In this document: in pieces, positions 24,595 through 34,312 of the stretch
How positions within the stretch are numbered: position 1 is the first letter of the stretch
How the letters are laid out: each line of letters starts with the position of its first letter
Origin: Palsa-1150 sp964531095
Lineage (GTDB): Bacteria > Myxococcota_A > Polyangia > Polyangiales > Polyangiaceae
Direction of reading: 5' to 3'
Assembly: GCA_964531095.1 (NCBI GenBank)
Contig: CAZHED010000011.1
Span: forward strand, 1 to 64,000
Length of the DNA stretch: 64,000 bases
The notes under the pieces: generated by a model
Database searches by the model: none
Told to the model about the DNA's origin: nothing
What the model saw: the letters and a program-made list of their open reading frames with translations, nothing else
Program-made: the position numbers and the translations under genes

Positions 24595-26042
24595 GCCGGG
24601 CTCGCGGACGTATTTGTACCCGTTCGCGTCAACGGCGACTCTGCGCTGCTGCAAGGGATCATGAAGTCGCTTCTCGAGCGGAGCGCTCCGCGCCTGGAAC
24701 CGTCGTGGATCGGGATTTCATCGACCAGTACACGGCGGGATTCGAAGCGTTCAGAGACGCGGTCGAGCAGACTTCGTGGTCGTCGATCGTGGCCGGCAGC
24801 GGTGTGGATCGCGCGACGATCGATGCCACGGCTGAGTGGATCGCCCGCGCCAAGCGCATGGTGGTCCTCTGGTGCCTCGGTCTCACCCAGCATCCGAACG
24901 GAGTCGAGAACGTCCAGCAGGTGGTCAACCTGCTCCTTCTCGGCGGGCACATCGGGCGCCCCGGGACGGGCCCCATATGCGTCCGCGGCCACAGCAACGT
25001 GCAGGGCGACCGGACCATGGGGATCTGGGAGCGGCCGCACGCCGAGTTCCTCGACGCGCTCGACCGCGAGTTCGGGATACGCGCGCCGCGCCAAAGCGGC
25101 TACGACACCGTCGAGAGCCTCCACGCAATGTACGAGCGACGCGCAAAAGTCTTCTTCGCGATCAGTGGGAACCTCCTCTCGGCCGCACCGGACACGCAGT
25201 ACGCGGCGGAGGCTTTCACGCGGTGCCGGCTCACCGTCCAGGTGTCGACGAAGATCAATCGCGGTCACCTCGTGACCAGCCAGACGGCCCTGATCCTCCC
25301 GTGCCTAGGGCGCGCGGAGCGCGACGTCCGCGGCGGCTCCGAGCAGTTCGCGACCGCCGAAGACACCATGGGAATCGTCAACCCCTCTCGGGGCAACGAG
25401 CGGCCCACCTCGCAGGAGCTCCTGAGCGAGGTCGAAATCATCGTCCGCCTCGCGCGCGCCACCTTCGGTGACCGCGGCCCGGTCGACTGGAAGTCGCTGC
25501 TCGAAAACGACCGCATCCGCGACCACATCGCCCGTGTCATCCCCGGATTCGCGAACTTCAACGCCCGCATTCGCGGGGGGCCGTTCTACCTCCCCAACGG
25601 CGCGCGGGAGCGCGTATTCAACACGCCGTCGGGCAAGGCCGTGTTCTCGGTGTGCACTGCGCGGGAGCCGGAGCTCGGGCCCGGCGAGCTGCTCATGACG
25701 ACCGTCCGGAGTCACGATCAGTTCAACACGACGGTCTACGGGCTGAACGATCGCTACCGCGGCGTCTACCGTGGCCGGCGCGTCGTATTCGTGCATCCCG
25801 GCGATCTCGCGGAGCTCGGAATCGTGCCTGGCCAGTGGGTCGACATCACCAGCCACTTCAAGGGGGAGAAGCGCGTCGCGCGGAGGTTCGAGGCGGTCGC
25901 GTACCCGATCGCGCGGCGTAGCGCCGCGACGTACTTCCCGGAGGCAAATGTGCTCGTGCCCGTCGGCTCGGTGGCCGCCCGCAGCAATCAGCCCGCGCAC
26001 AAATGCGTGCGAATCACGCTCGAGGCCTCGAAGGGACCTTGA
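24595..26042 (+). pseudogene. FdhF/YdeP-type molybdopterin oxidoreductase, N-terminally truncated
   Basis: C-terminal two thirds of an FdhF/YdeP-like molybdoenzyme. It begins VFVPVRVNGDSALLQGIMKS in one frame, shifts near 24690, and continues FIDQYTAGFEAFRDAVEQTS, GVENVQQVVNLLLLGGHIG, GPICVRGHSNVQGDRTMGI, ending with the molybdopterin dinucleotide-binding domain (GELLMTTVRSHDQFNTTVYG, then YPIARRSAATYFPEANVLVP). About 300 N-terminal residues are missing. The 445-codon stretch from GTG 24705 is open and conserved, so a partial protein might be made, but it should lack activity. Confidence 0.75.
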
Positions 26043-26229
26043 TCGGGCGTTAATAACCATTTCTCGCGCTTGCGCGACGGCACGGCCGTTCAGCACCGCG
26101 CCGCCTTGTCCATGACGAAACACCGATCGAGAGGAGACGAGCCAAGACGATGCGTTTCACGAAACTGGCCGAGCGGCGCAGCGCGATGAGGAACTTCTGC
26201 GGAGGCTTTTGCGAAGGTCCGCGACCCGG

Positions 26230-27297
26230 ATGACCATCTCGATGACGATGCCCGCCACTCGAAGGCAATTCCTGACAATCACCGCCGCGGGCGCCGGCGT
26301 CACGCTCACGAGCTGCGGCGGTGCGCAGGCCGCCGGTAATCCGCGCGGTCCAGTCAAGCCTACCGCTCACGCGCCCATTCCCAGGAGGGTGCTGGGCAAG
26401 ACGGGGGCCGAGGTGTCCATCCTCGGCCTCGGCGGCTGGCACCTCGGGGCAGTGCCCGACGAGAGCGAAGCGATCGCGATCGTCCATGAGGCCATTGACG
26501 CCGGGATCAACTTCTTCGACGACGCATGGGAGTACCACGATGGTCGGAGCGAGGAAATCCTCGGACGCGCGCTCGCCGGCGGCTGGCGCGACAGAGCGTT
26601 CCTGATGACCAAGGTCTGTACGCACGGGCGCAAGGCCGACGTTGCAATGGCTCAGCTCGAGCAGTCGCTGCGACGCCTGGGGACCGACTACCTCGACCTC
26701 TGGCAGATCCACGAGTGCATCTACTACGACGACCCGGAGCTTCACTTCCAGGCGGATGGAGTCGTCGAGGCCCTCCAGAGGGCCAAGCAGCAGGGCAAGA
26801 CGCGGTTCGTCGGCTTCACGGGGCACAAGGATCCGGACATCCACCTGAAGATGCTGTCGCACGGCTTTCCCTTCGACACGGTGCAGATGCCGCTCAACGC
26901 GTTCGACGCAAGCTTCCACAGCTTCGAGCGCAACGTCGTCCCGGAGGCGCGCCGCCAGGGGCTCGGCGTCATCGGGATGAAGAGCCTCGGCGGCGCAGGC
27001 GATCCGGTCCGCAAGGGCGCCGTCCTCGTCGAGGAGGCGCTACGCTACGCGATGAGCGTCCCTGGCGTGTCGACGACCGTGAGCGGCATCGATCACCTGG
27101 ACGTCTTGCGGCAGAATCTCGCCATTGCGCGTGCCTTCCAACCGATGAGCGGGGAGGAGATGCAGGCCCTTCGCGAACGCGTCCTTCCGCTCGCCGCCGA
27201 CGGACGGCTCGAGCTGTACAAGATGACCAAGTCCTTCGACGCCAAGGTGGGACGCGAGCAGCACGGGTACCCGCCCCAGCAGGAACTGCCGCTGTGA
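26230..27297 (+). CDS. Tat-exported aldo/keto reductase lipoprotein
   Basis: A 355-residue aldo/keto reductase with a twin-arginine signal: RRQFLTITAAGAGVTLTSC, where the Cys also fits a lipobox. The barrel starts near 55 (RRVLGKTGAEVSILGLGGWH). The catalytic set is visible: Asp and Tyr in FFDDAWEYHDGRSEE, Lys in FLMTKVCTHGR and His in WQIHECIYY. The C-terminal GIDHLDVLRQNLAIARAF fits the cofactor region. Start codons at 26230, 26242 and 26248 are all possible. Its stop overlaps the next reductase by four bases. The periplasmic partner and substrate are unknown. Confidence 0.87.
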   Translation: MTISMTMPATRRQFLTITAAGAGVTLTSCGGAQAAGNPRGPVKPTAHAPIPRRVLGKTGAEVSILGLGGWHLGAVPDESEAIAIVHEAIDAGINFFDDAWEYHDGRSEEILGRALAGGWRDRAFLMTKVCTHGRKADVAMAQLEQSLRRLGTDYLDLWQIHECIYYDDPELHFQADGVVEALQRAKQQGKTRFVGFTGHKDPDIHLKMLSHGFPFDTVQMPLNAFDASFHSFERNVVPEARRQGLGVIGMKSLGGAGDPVRKGAVLVEEALRYAMSVPGVSTTVSGIDHLDVLRQNLAIARAFQPMSGEEMQALRERVLPLAADGRLELYKMTKSFDAKVGREQHGYPPQQELPL

Positions 27298-28274
27298 ACG
27301 CGCCCGCCATCCCGCGCCGCCCGCTAGGCAAGACGGGCCTCCAGGTCTCGGCGCTCGCCCAGGGCGGGCATCATCTGGGCGACGCCGTCGAGTTCCGGTT
27401 GGCCGACCAAATCGTCGGAGAGGGGATCGACGGCGGAATCAACTTCTTCGACAACTGCTGGGAGTACCACAACGGCCGCAGCGAAGAGTGGCTGGGGCGC
27501 GCTCTGTCGACGGGCGGGCGTCGCGACAAGGTCATCTTGATGACCAAGGTTTGCACGCACGGCCGCGACGGGACTCTTGCCATGAAGATGCTCGAGGAGT
27601 CGCTGCGCCGACATCGTACGGACCACCTCGACGTGTGGCAGGTCCACGGCGTCGTCTTCGACAACGACCCGGAGCTCGCGTACCGCAAGGGCGGTGTCCT
27701 CGAGGCCCTCGATCTCGCCAAGCGCCAAGGCAAGACGCGCTTCGTGGGCTTCACCGGCCACAAGAGGCCTGCAGTGCACATGGAGATGATCGCGCGCGGC
27801 TACCCGTGGGACACCTGTCAGTTCCCGCTCAACCCGTACGACGCGCACTTCTTCAGCTTCGCTGAATCGGTCCTGCCCGAATGCAACAAGCGCGGTATCG
27901 CCGTGCTCGGGATGAAGCCGATGACGGGCAAGGCGGGTCCCATCGCGCACGGCATTCTCGCGCCGGAGGAGATGCTCCGCTACGCGATGAGCCTCCCCGT
28001 CGCGACGACCATCTGCGGGATGGACAAGCTCGAAGCGCTTCGCGCCAACCTCAGAGTGGCGCAAGGGTTCCGGCCGATGAGCGCCGAGGAGATGCAGCGC
28101 ATCCGCGAACGATGCGCGCCGACGGCGGCCGACGGCCGATTCGAGGTGTACAAGGTTTCGCTCGCCTTCGACAACCCCGCGGCGCGGGAGGCACACGGTT
28201 TCCCCATCGACCCGGTCCAGATGGAAGTGAAGGAGGAGATCGAGCACGCGATGGGAACCGACCCCATGAAGTAG
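27294..28274 (+). CDS. Aldo/keto reductase (no signal)
   Basis: A 326-residue aldo/keto reductase, clearly a paralogue of the preceding gene. It has the same order of motifs: RRPLGKTGLQVSALAQGGHH, FFDNCWEYHNGRSEEWLG (Asp, Tyr), MTKVCTHGRDG (Lys), WQVHGVVFDNDPE (His) and GMDKLEALRANLRVAQGF. There is no signal peptide, so it should be cytoplasmic. The GTG at 27294 overlaps the previous stop (GTGA), implying coupled translation. Having one exported and one cytoplasmic copy side by side is unusual. Confidence 0.87.
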   Translation: MNAPAIPRRPLGKTGLQVSALAQGGHHLGDAVEFRLADQIVGEGIDGGINFFDNCWEYHNGRSEEWLGRALSTGGRRDKVILMTKVCTHGRDGTLAMKMLEESLRRHRTDHLDVWQVHGVVFDNDPELAYRKGGVLEALDLAKRQGKTRFVGFTGHKRPAVHMEMIARGYPWDTCQFPLNPYDAHFFSFAESVLPECNKRGIAVLGMKPMTGKAGPIAHGILAPEEMLRYAMSLPVATTICGMDKLEALRANLRVAQGFRPMSAEEMQRIRERCAPTAADGRFEVYKVSLAFDNPAAREAHGFPIDPVQMEVKEEIEHAMGTDPMK

Positions 28275-28339
28275 TGGCCATGGAGCTACCTGCCTGCCAC
28301 GCCGGGCGAGGCGGCGATTCGTGCGGGTGCCTTCGAGGC

Positions 28340-28510
28340 CGAGCTCGTCGTCGTACCCGAAGCCAGTTGACCGCCCGCCCTCCCAACGTGCCAGGAGCAA
28401 GCCGGCGCCCTCTTCGTGGCCGGTACGACCGCGTATGCTGCGGTCCATGCCGGGTCGCTCAGCGCGGGCGACACCCTCGTCGTGTCTGGCGCCGCCGGCG
28501 GGGTGGGGTC
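28340..28510 (+). pseudogene. Fragment of a quinone oxidoreductase (MDR family)
   Basis: In one frame: AGALFVAGTTAYAAVHAGSL, SAGDTLVVSGAAGGVGS. This is the hinge into the NADPH-binding domain of MDR quinone oxidoreductases, ending at the GAAGGVG nucleotide loop. Just upstream (28290-28370), another frame has FEAELVVVPE, from the catalytic domain. The remaining 200 residues are gone. Confidence 0.55.
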
Positions 28511-28788
28511 CCCCCGAGCGACAGCGCACGAATGCACGAATGGGAGGGCCGGACAGGCTTGCGTCCGCCGCCGCGACCTGCACGAGCAGGCCGCAGCCGC
28601 AGCGAGCCATGACGTGCGGGCCACGCGTCTCCTGCGTCCACATCGGTACGGCTGAGTTCATCGGCTGCGACACGGCGTGGCGCCCGCTGATGTCGATGCT
28701 TACGTTGCTTGCTGAGCCTCCGAGACGGCGCCGTCCAGGGCCGGACTGTCTTGCAGACGTCCATACGGAGGCCATGAGGAGAGGTCCC

Positions 28789-29205
28789 ATGCCTCGAGCT
28801 GCCGCCTTGGTTGGAGTGTTGGTGTCGCTGACGCCGGTTGCCTGCGCCACCACGGTACAGCCGGGTCTCGCCAATGTGCCGGCGCTGAGCACTAGTCCGG
28901 TCGCGGACGCCAGCGTCCACGACGTCATCGCCAACGGGCGGGACTCGTGCGAGCGCGGACTTGGGGCCGGCCCCCTACGCCACCAATTTCCTCGGTGCCC
29001 AGGAGTGGAGCGACCCGCGCCCACACCCGTCGTCATCCGCGTTGCGCCGCCCGAGAAGTGGTTTGTCATGCCGTGGGTCGAGCACTTCTACTCCCGCTGG
29101 CCCTGCTCTTCCCCGGAGAACGACGCGAACCGCGTGACGCTTGCCCGCCCCGACTCGCCGTACAACGTATCGGAACGCGGGTTGAGCTGCGCCGGGCCTT
29201 TGTAG
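28789..29205 (+). CDS. Small lipoprotein, unknown function
   Basis: A 138-residue predicted lipoprotein. The signal PRAAALVGVLVSLTPVACAT has a lipobox ending at Cys19 or so. The mature part contains DVIANGRDSCERGLGAGPLR, a Pro-rich stretch, and WFVMPWVEHFYSRWPC, with four cysteines that could pair. I do not recognise the family. A GAGAGG just before ATG 28789 favours it over ATG 28774. The gene stands alone after the reductase and oxidoreductase remnants. Confidence 0.6.
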   Translation: MPRAAALVGVLVSLTPVACATTVQPGLANVPALSTSPVADASVHDVIANGRDSCERGLGAGPLRHQFPRCPGVERPAPTPVVIRVAPPEKWFVMPWVEHFYSRWPCSSPENDANRVTLARPDSPYNVSERGLSCAGPL

Positions 29206-29511
29206 AAAGCGTGTCCGGCTCGCCCGTGCGGTCGAATCCGTGTGCCTTCTAAGCCACGGCGTCACGACGGCGCCGGACGGCCCCCGCGCCGCCGGTGCCC
29301 CAAATCGAACGTGCAAGAGCGCCCTCCGTCGTCGGGGACGACTTCGCGAGAGAGCATCGAGTGGGACCCCTGGATCCATACGATGATCGCGCTTGGCGCG
29401 ACCGATCGACGCGGAAGTTTGCAATCGGCTTCAACCACGACGTTCTGCGCAACACGATGCACTTTGAGTTTCTTGGGGATCCGGGGGAAGATCCGCGAGA
29501 GGCCGTAGAAC
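29206..29511. other. Intergenic stretch, possible gene remnant
   Basis: About 305 bases. A plus-strand frame (29295 onward) reads FAREHRVGPLDPYDDRAWRD, then KFAIGFNHDVLRNTMHFEFL, which has protein-like composition but no recognised family. It may be a remnant. The hydrolase promoter should lie here. Confidence 0.3.
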
Positions 29512-30459
29512 GTGTGCGCCGAGGAGCGGATCGAGTACCTTGCGGCTATCGGAGGCGTGCTCTTCGCGGTTGCGTGCGCTCCGCACGCGCCGGCCGAACG
29601 GGCGACCCCGCCTTGCGACTGGTTGCAGCCGCCGCTTGTCGTCAGCGATGCGAGCAATGCGAGGGACGGGAACGACGGGAGCGACGCGCAAGGTGCGTCT
29701 GATGCAGGCGCCGCCGGGGACGCCGCCGAGAGCGCGCCGCTTGGCGGGTTTCCCGAGCAGGTCGAGCTGCTCGACGGCAAGGACAAGGTTGGCGTCGTCT
29801 CCGTGCCTCTCGGCGCGCGCGAGCCGCGGCCGATAGTGATCGCGCTCCACGGCGGAAGCGAGAAGCCCGAGCGCGCGTGTCCCGCGTGGCGCGGCATCAC
29901 GGAGGCGTACCCCTTCGTGATCTGCCCGCGCGGCTGGGGCGGGAACGAAGCGCGGCTGGGATGGATAAACGCTTCCGACACGAACCAGCGCATCGCCCGC
30001 GCCGTCGCCGCGACGAAGAAGACCTTCGGCTCGTGGGTCGAGGACACCCGATCCTTGGTGCTCGCCGGCTTCTCGATGGGTGGCGGCCAGGTCGCGCTCG
30101 TCGCGCGTCGCGATCCACAGACCTACCGTCGAATCGTGGTTGGCGACTCGGCTCACGATCCACGAGCCGCGCTCGCGTTCGCGGGCGAATGGGTCACGGG
30201 CGGCGGCGAGCGTGCGCTTTTCCTCTGCACGACGAGCGGCTGCGAGCCCTCGATGCGCGCCGCCGCTCGAAGGGTGGCGCGGGAGAGAGCGCACGCGCGG
30301 CTCAACATCGCGCCGACGCAGGTGCACGCCCTCTCGGAACGCGCAGTGCAGTCGATGCGACGCGACTGGGCATGGCTGGTCGAGGGCGCAGAGGGATGGG
30401 AGAGGTACGAGCCTCCGAGCGAGGTGCTCCCCGGCAAGACGGAGGAGTTCGACCCGTAG
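29512..30459 (+). CDS. Lipoprotein alpha/beta-hydrolase
   Basis: A 315-residue predicted exported hydrolase. A short hydrophobic start (YLAAIGGVLFAVACAP) ends in a lipobox-like Cys, followed by an Asp/Ala/Gly-rich linker of 55 residues. The alpha/beta-hydrolase core begins near 90: PIVIALHGGSEKPERACPAW (oxyanion HGG), the nucleophile elbow GFSMGGGQVALVARR (Ser), and a late His in PTQVHALSER. The fold resembles PHB-depolymerase/dienelactone-hydrolase-like enzymes. The substrate is unknown. The start is GTG, and in-frame alternatives exist 30-40 bases later. Confidence 0.78.
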   Translation: MCAEERIEYLAAIGGVLFAVACAPHAPAERATPPCDWLQPPLVVSDASNARDGNDGSDAQGASDAGAAGDAAESAPLGGFPEQVELLDGKDKVGVVSVPLGAREPRPIVIALHGGSEKPERACPAWRGITEAYPFVICPRGWGGNEARLGWINASDTNQRIARAVAATKKTFGSWVEDTRSLVLAGFSMGGGQVALVARRDPQTYRRIVVGDSAHDPRAALAFAGEWVTGGGERALFLCTTSGCEPSMRAAARRVARERAHARLNIAPTQVHALSERAVQSMRRDWAWLVEGAEGWERYEPPSEVLPGKTEEFDP

Positions 30460-30730
30460 TACGTTACCGCCTCAATACACGGTATGGGTCGTTGCAGGGG
30501 ATCTTGGCCACCCCATCGTCGGAGCGACGATCCCGTGTCGCCGCCGTCGATCGATCGGGCAAAACATGGGCGACGAACGGTTTCGCAGGCGACACCTGTA
30601 CCATTCGTCGCTCCCAGATGCGCGCCACGATTGACGCGTTGGTCGCACCTGGCGCACGTTGCCCGCGCGCCGTTTGGTCTCCGCTCGGCCTTCAAACTGA
30701 CCCCACGAATAGGCACCCGAAACAGGACCC

Positions 30731-31096
30731 ATGCCCATCCCCATCCAAGGTCCGATTTCTTCCGATGCGCCCGTACGAACGATCGAGCGCGACGAGCTTT
30801 GGCGCAAAGTCGAGGCGAAAGATCCGCGGTTCAAGCTCGTCATGGCGCTCGGCGACTGGGAGTTTCGGACCAAGCACATCCCGGGATCGCTGCATTTCAA
30901 GGATGCGTCCGACATGCTGTCCTCGCTGCGGAAGGACGACGAGATCGTCGTCTATTGCACCAACCCGCCGTGCCTCGCGAGCGTGGCCGCGTACCACCGT
31001 CTCGTGCAGGAGGAGTACACGAACGTGCGGCGCTACGCCGGTGGCATCGAAGATTGGGAGACCGCGGGGCTACCGCTCAAGCGCGGCGCCGCCTGA
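30731..31096 (+). CDS. Single-domain rhodanese
   Basis: A 121-residue rhodanese (sulfurtransferase) domain. Features in order: an N-terminal helix (IERDELWRKVEAKDPRFKLV), the strand MALGDWEFRTKHIPGSLHFK, and the active-site loop VVYCTNPPCLASVAAYHRL with catalytic Cys76. The C-terminal GGIEDWETAGLPLK is typical. It transfers sulfane sulfur to cyanide or thiols. It stands alone downstream of the hydrolase; thioredoxin (31248-31685) nearby could reduce it, which is inference. Confidence 0.88.
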   Translation: MPIPIQGPISSDAPVRTIERDELWRKVEAKDPRFKLVMALGDWEFRTKHIPGSLHFKDASDMLSSLRKDDEIVVYCTNPPCLASVAAYHRLVQEEYTNVRRYAGGIEDWETAGLPLKRGAA

Positions 31097-31112
31097 CGCA
31101 AGCGAGAGATGC

Positions 31113-31220
31113 TCGGAATCCCTGAAGAGGAGCGGCTTCACCTTCGTGGGGTCGACGATCGTCCACGCGCACATGCAGGCGTGGGCATGATCAATGAGCA
31201 TCTCGTGGACTGCTGCGGAC
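31113..31220 (+). pseudogene. tag: C-terminal remnant of 3-methyladenine DNA glycosylase I
   Basis: One frame reads SLKRSGFTFVGSTIVHAHMQA, then after a shift of one base VGMINEHLVDCCGH. This is the end of Tag, the alkylation-repair glycosylase, where the family reads 'Lkk.GFtFVG.Ti.YaFMQA.G.vNDHl..C' with the zinc-binding His/Cys. Tyr to His and a one-base loss near 31178 break it. Everything upstream is gone. Confidence 0.6.
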
Positions 31221-31247
31221 ACAGCAGATCGCCAAGCTCGCGGGCGC

Positions 31248-31685
31248 CTAAAGGCCCATGCGGGCGACGATCTCACGGGCTGGCATCGCACCCGCCTCGC
31301 GATGCACCTCGCGGCCCGCGCGAAAGAGCAAGAGAGACGGGATGCTCCGTATGCCGAAGCGTGTTGCCAAGTCGGGCAGTACCTCCGTGTCCACCTTGGC
31401 GACGACGAGGTGTCCTGCGCGATCGCGCGCGAGCGCCTCGAGCTCCGGGGCAACGGAGCGGCAGGGACCGCACCACGCGGCCCAGAAGTCGACCAACACG
31501 GGCGAGGGGCTGTCCCTCACCAACTCGTTGAAGTCGGCGGCGCTACGCACCTGGAGAGGAGCAGACGCCGGAAGCAGGTCTGCCTTGCACGCCCCGCAGC
31601 GTGCGCGGTCCGCGAGCCGCGCCGCCGGGAGCCTGTTTATCTTCGCACAGGAGCGGCACTCGACGACCACGTGTACAACGTGCAT
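31248..31685 (-). CDS. trxC: Thioredoxin with N-terminal zinc ribbon (TrxC)
   Basis: A 145-residue TrxC-type thioredoxin (thioredoxin 2). Cys10, Cys13, Cys30 and Cys33 form the N-terminal zinc-binding ribbon. The thioredoxin fold carries the redox site FWAAWCGPC with the Cys pair at 72 and 75, followed by the cis-Pro strand SIPSLLLF. It reduces disulfides in the cytoplasm and is often stress-induced. It is transcribed divergently from lon; the roughly 215-base gap probably holds both promoters. Confidence 0.9.
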   Translation of the reverse strand: MHVVHVVVECRSCAKINRLPAARLADRARCGACKADLLPASAPLQVRSAADFNELVRDSPSPVLVDFWAAWCGPCRSVAPELEALARDRAGHLVVAKVDTEVLPDLATRFGIRSIPSLLLFRAGREVHREAGAMPAREIVARMGL

Positions 31686-31899
31686 TCGAAGCCGAAGTCG
31701 TCAAGGCTTGCACTCTTTTGGTAGCCGCGTTGTCGGATTGGCGACACTTCCGCCGCGCTGCCGCGTGATTACGCTGGCTGGATGCCGGGCTGTCTCGCCT
31801 TCGTTTGGTGAACGCTTCCAACGAGCGCGCGACGCCCAGGCTTTTCGCTCGAACCCGAACCGCCGCGCAGCGCATCGCGCGTGGCCGAGGAGCGCCTCC

Positions 31900-34290
31900 A
31901 TGTCCGGTCAGCCCATTCCCGACTACGGTTTATCGTTCCCGCTGCTGCCGCTGCGCGGCGACGTTCTGTTCCCTATGGCGACGGTGCCCTACGAGATCGG
32001 CCGCCCCAAGACGGTGGCCCTGGCCGAGCGCGTGGTAGCCGACAGGATCCCTTACGTAGTGGTCTTTCCGCAACGCGAGGCGGGCGTCGATGACCCGTCC
32101 GTCTCGGATCTGCACGATCTTGGAACGCTCGCGCGCGTCGTCGCCGTCGAGAAGCAGCGCAATGGCGCCTATGTGATTGCGGTGGAGGGCGTCGCCCGTG
32201 TGCGGCTGAGATCCATCGAGCAGACCACGCCCTACCTACAGGCTCGCGTCGAACCCGTCGAGCCGGCCGCGACCAGCGACGACGAGCTCCAGGCCCTCGG
32301 CCTGAGCCTGCGCGAGGCGACGGGCAAACTCCTCGAGCTATTGCCGGTTCCCCGCGAGGTCACGGCGCGCGTCGCAGCGATCCAGGCCCCGAGCGAGCTG
32401 GCCGACGTCGTCTCGACGTACCTCGACGCCTCCGTCGAGGAGAAAGTCGCGCTGCTTGGCCTCGTCGATTTGAAGGCAAGGATCCGCAGGCTCCTCGTGC
32501 ACCTCAGCCGCCGCACCGAGGTCCTCCGCATGCGTGACAAGATCAACTCGCAGGTCAAGGAAGACAACGACAAGAACCAGCGCGAGTACGTCCTTCGACA
32601 CCAGCTCAAGGCGATCCAGGAGGAGCTGGGCGAGGGCGAAGAGGAGTCGAACGATCTCGACGAACTGGCTGAGCGCATCGCCAAGGCAAGGCTCTCGCCC
32701 GAGGCGACGGAGGTCGCCAAGAAGCAGCTCAAGCGCCTGCGCTCGATGGCGGGTCAGTCGCCCGAGGCAGGCATGGTCCGCACGTACCTCGAGTGGATCC
32801 TCGATCTGCCGTGGGAGGCGAGCGCCACGCCCGAACCCGACATCGCGACGGTGCGCGCCGTGCTCGACGCCGACCACCACGGGCTCGAGAAGGTCAAGAA
32901 GCGCATCCTCGAGTACCTGGCGGTACGCAGGGTGAAGGGCAACACCAAGGGCCCCATCCTGTGCCTCATCGGGCCCCCCGGCGTCGGCAAGACGTCGCTC
33001 GGCAAGAGCATCGCCAGGGCCCTCGGCCGCGAGTTCGTTCGCGTGTCGCTCGGCGGCGTGCACGACGAGGGGCAGATCCGCGGGCATCGGCGGACATATG
33101 TCGGCGCGCTCCCTGGCCAGATCATCCAGGGCATGAAGAAGGCGGGCACCACGACGCCGGTCTTCATGCTCGATGAGGTCGACAAGCTCGGCAGCGACTA
33201 CCGCGGCGATCCGTCGTCCGCGCTGCTTGAGGTGCTCGATCCGGAGCAAAACGACACCTTCGCCGACCACTACATGGAGATCCCCTACGACCTGTCCAAG
33301 GTCGTGTTCGTGGCGACGGCCAACGTCGGGGACACCATTCCCCCGCCCCTGCGCGACCGCATGGAGATCATCGAGATCCCCGGCTACACCCCCGCCGAGA
33401 AACTCTCGATCGCCAGGCGCCACCTGGTGCCCAAGCAGCTCCGCGAGCACGGCATGACGGCCGAGCAAATCGACGTGACGGCCGAGGCCATCGAGACGGT
33501 CATCGACCGGTACACGCGCGAGGCGGGCGTCCGTTCGCTCGAGCGGCACATCGCTGCGATCGTCCGCGCGGTGGTGGTCCAGGCGGCCGAGGACCAAGTT
33601 GAGGGCCAGGTGGTCGTTCGCACCGAGGACGACCTGCGGCGCAGCCTCGGTCCGGGAAAGTTCACGAACGAGGTGGCCGAGCGCACGGAGGACCCGGGCG
33701 TGGCGACCGGCCTTGCCTGGACGCCGGTCGGCGGCGCGATTCTCTTCGTCGAGGCGAGCAAAATGCCGGGCAAAGGCAAGCTCACGCTCACCGGGCAGCT
33801 CGGCGACGTGATGAAGGAGAGCGCCACCGCGGCGCTCAGCTACGTGCGCGCAAACGCCGAGCGGTTCGGCATCTCGCGCAACTTCGTCGACGACAGCGAC
33901 ATCCACATCCACGTCCCGGCGGGCGCGATGCCCAAGGACGGCCCGAGCGCGGGCGTGACGATGCTGAGCGCGCTCGTCTCGGTTCTCACCGGCGTGCGCG
34001 TCCGCCACGACGTCGCGATGACCGGCGAGATCACCTTGCGCGGACGAGTGCTGCCCATCGGTGGCCTCAAGGAAAAGGTCCTCGCGGCGCACCGGGCCGG
34101 CATCAAGAGGGTCATCGTCCCCGAGCGCAACCGCGCGGACCTCGACGAGGTGCCTGACGAGATCAAGAGGACGCTCGAGTTCGTCTTCGCGAGCCGGATG
34201 GACCAGGTCATCGACGCGGCGCTCGAAGACAAGGTGCTCGGCAAAGGCGGCCGCACGGCAACGCCGGCCGTGCCCGTCGCCGTGGCCTGA
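31900..34290 (+). CDS. lon: Lon protease
   Basis: A 796-residue ATP-dependent serine protease of usual length. Residues 1-200 form the LON substrate domain (SFPLLPLRGDVLFPMATVPY). A coiled region follows. The AAA+ domain has Walker A GPPGVGKTS near 358 and Walker B FMLDEVDK, plus RMEIIEIPGY. The protease domain has the catalytic dyad Ser683 (PKDGPSAG) and Lys726 (GGLKEKV). It degrades misfolded and regulatory proteins. ATG 31900 has GAGGAG in front, whereas upstream in-frame starts run through the trxC region. The gene is intact and is a good marker of the conserved backbone. Confidence 0.96.
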   Translation: MSGQPIPDYGLSFPLLPLRGDVLFPMATVPYEIGRPKTVALAERVVADRIPYVVVFPQREAGVDDPSVSDLHDLGTLARVVAVEKQRNGAYVIAVEGVARVRLRSIEQTTPYLQARVEPVEPAATSDDELQALGLSLREATGKLLELLPVPREVTARVAAIQAPSELADVVSTYLDASVEEKVALLGLVDLKARIRRLLVHLSRRTEVLRMRDKINSQVKEDNDKNQREYVLRHQLKAIQEELGEGEEESNDLDELAERIAKARLSPEATEVAKKQLKRLRSMAGQSPEAGMVRTYLEWILDLPWEASATPEPDIATVRAVLDADHHGLEKVKKRILEYLAVRRVKGNTKGPILCLIGPPGVGKTSLGKSIARALGREFVRVSLGGVHDEGQIRGHRRTYVGALPGQIIQGMKKAGTTTPVFMLDEVDKLGSDYRGDPSSALLEVLDPEQNDTFADHYMEIPYDLSKVVFVATANVGDTIPPPLRDRMEIIEIPGYTPAEKLSIARRHLVPKQLREHGMTAEQIDVTAEAIETVIDRYTREAGVRSLERHIAAIVRAVVVQAAEDQVEGQVVVRTEDDLRRSLGPGKFTNEVAERTEDPGVATGLAWTPVGGAILFVEASKMPGKGKLTLTGQLGDVMKESATAALSYVRANAERFGISRNFVDDSDIHIHVPAGAMPKDGPSAGVTMLSALVSVLTGVRVRHDVAMTGEITLRGRVLPIGGLKEKVLAAHRAGIKRVIVPERNRADLDEVPDEIKRTLEFVFASRMDQVIDAALEDKVLGKGGRTATPAVPVAVA

Positions 34291-34312
34291 GATACCCGTC
34301 GATCTCGACGTA

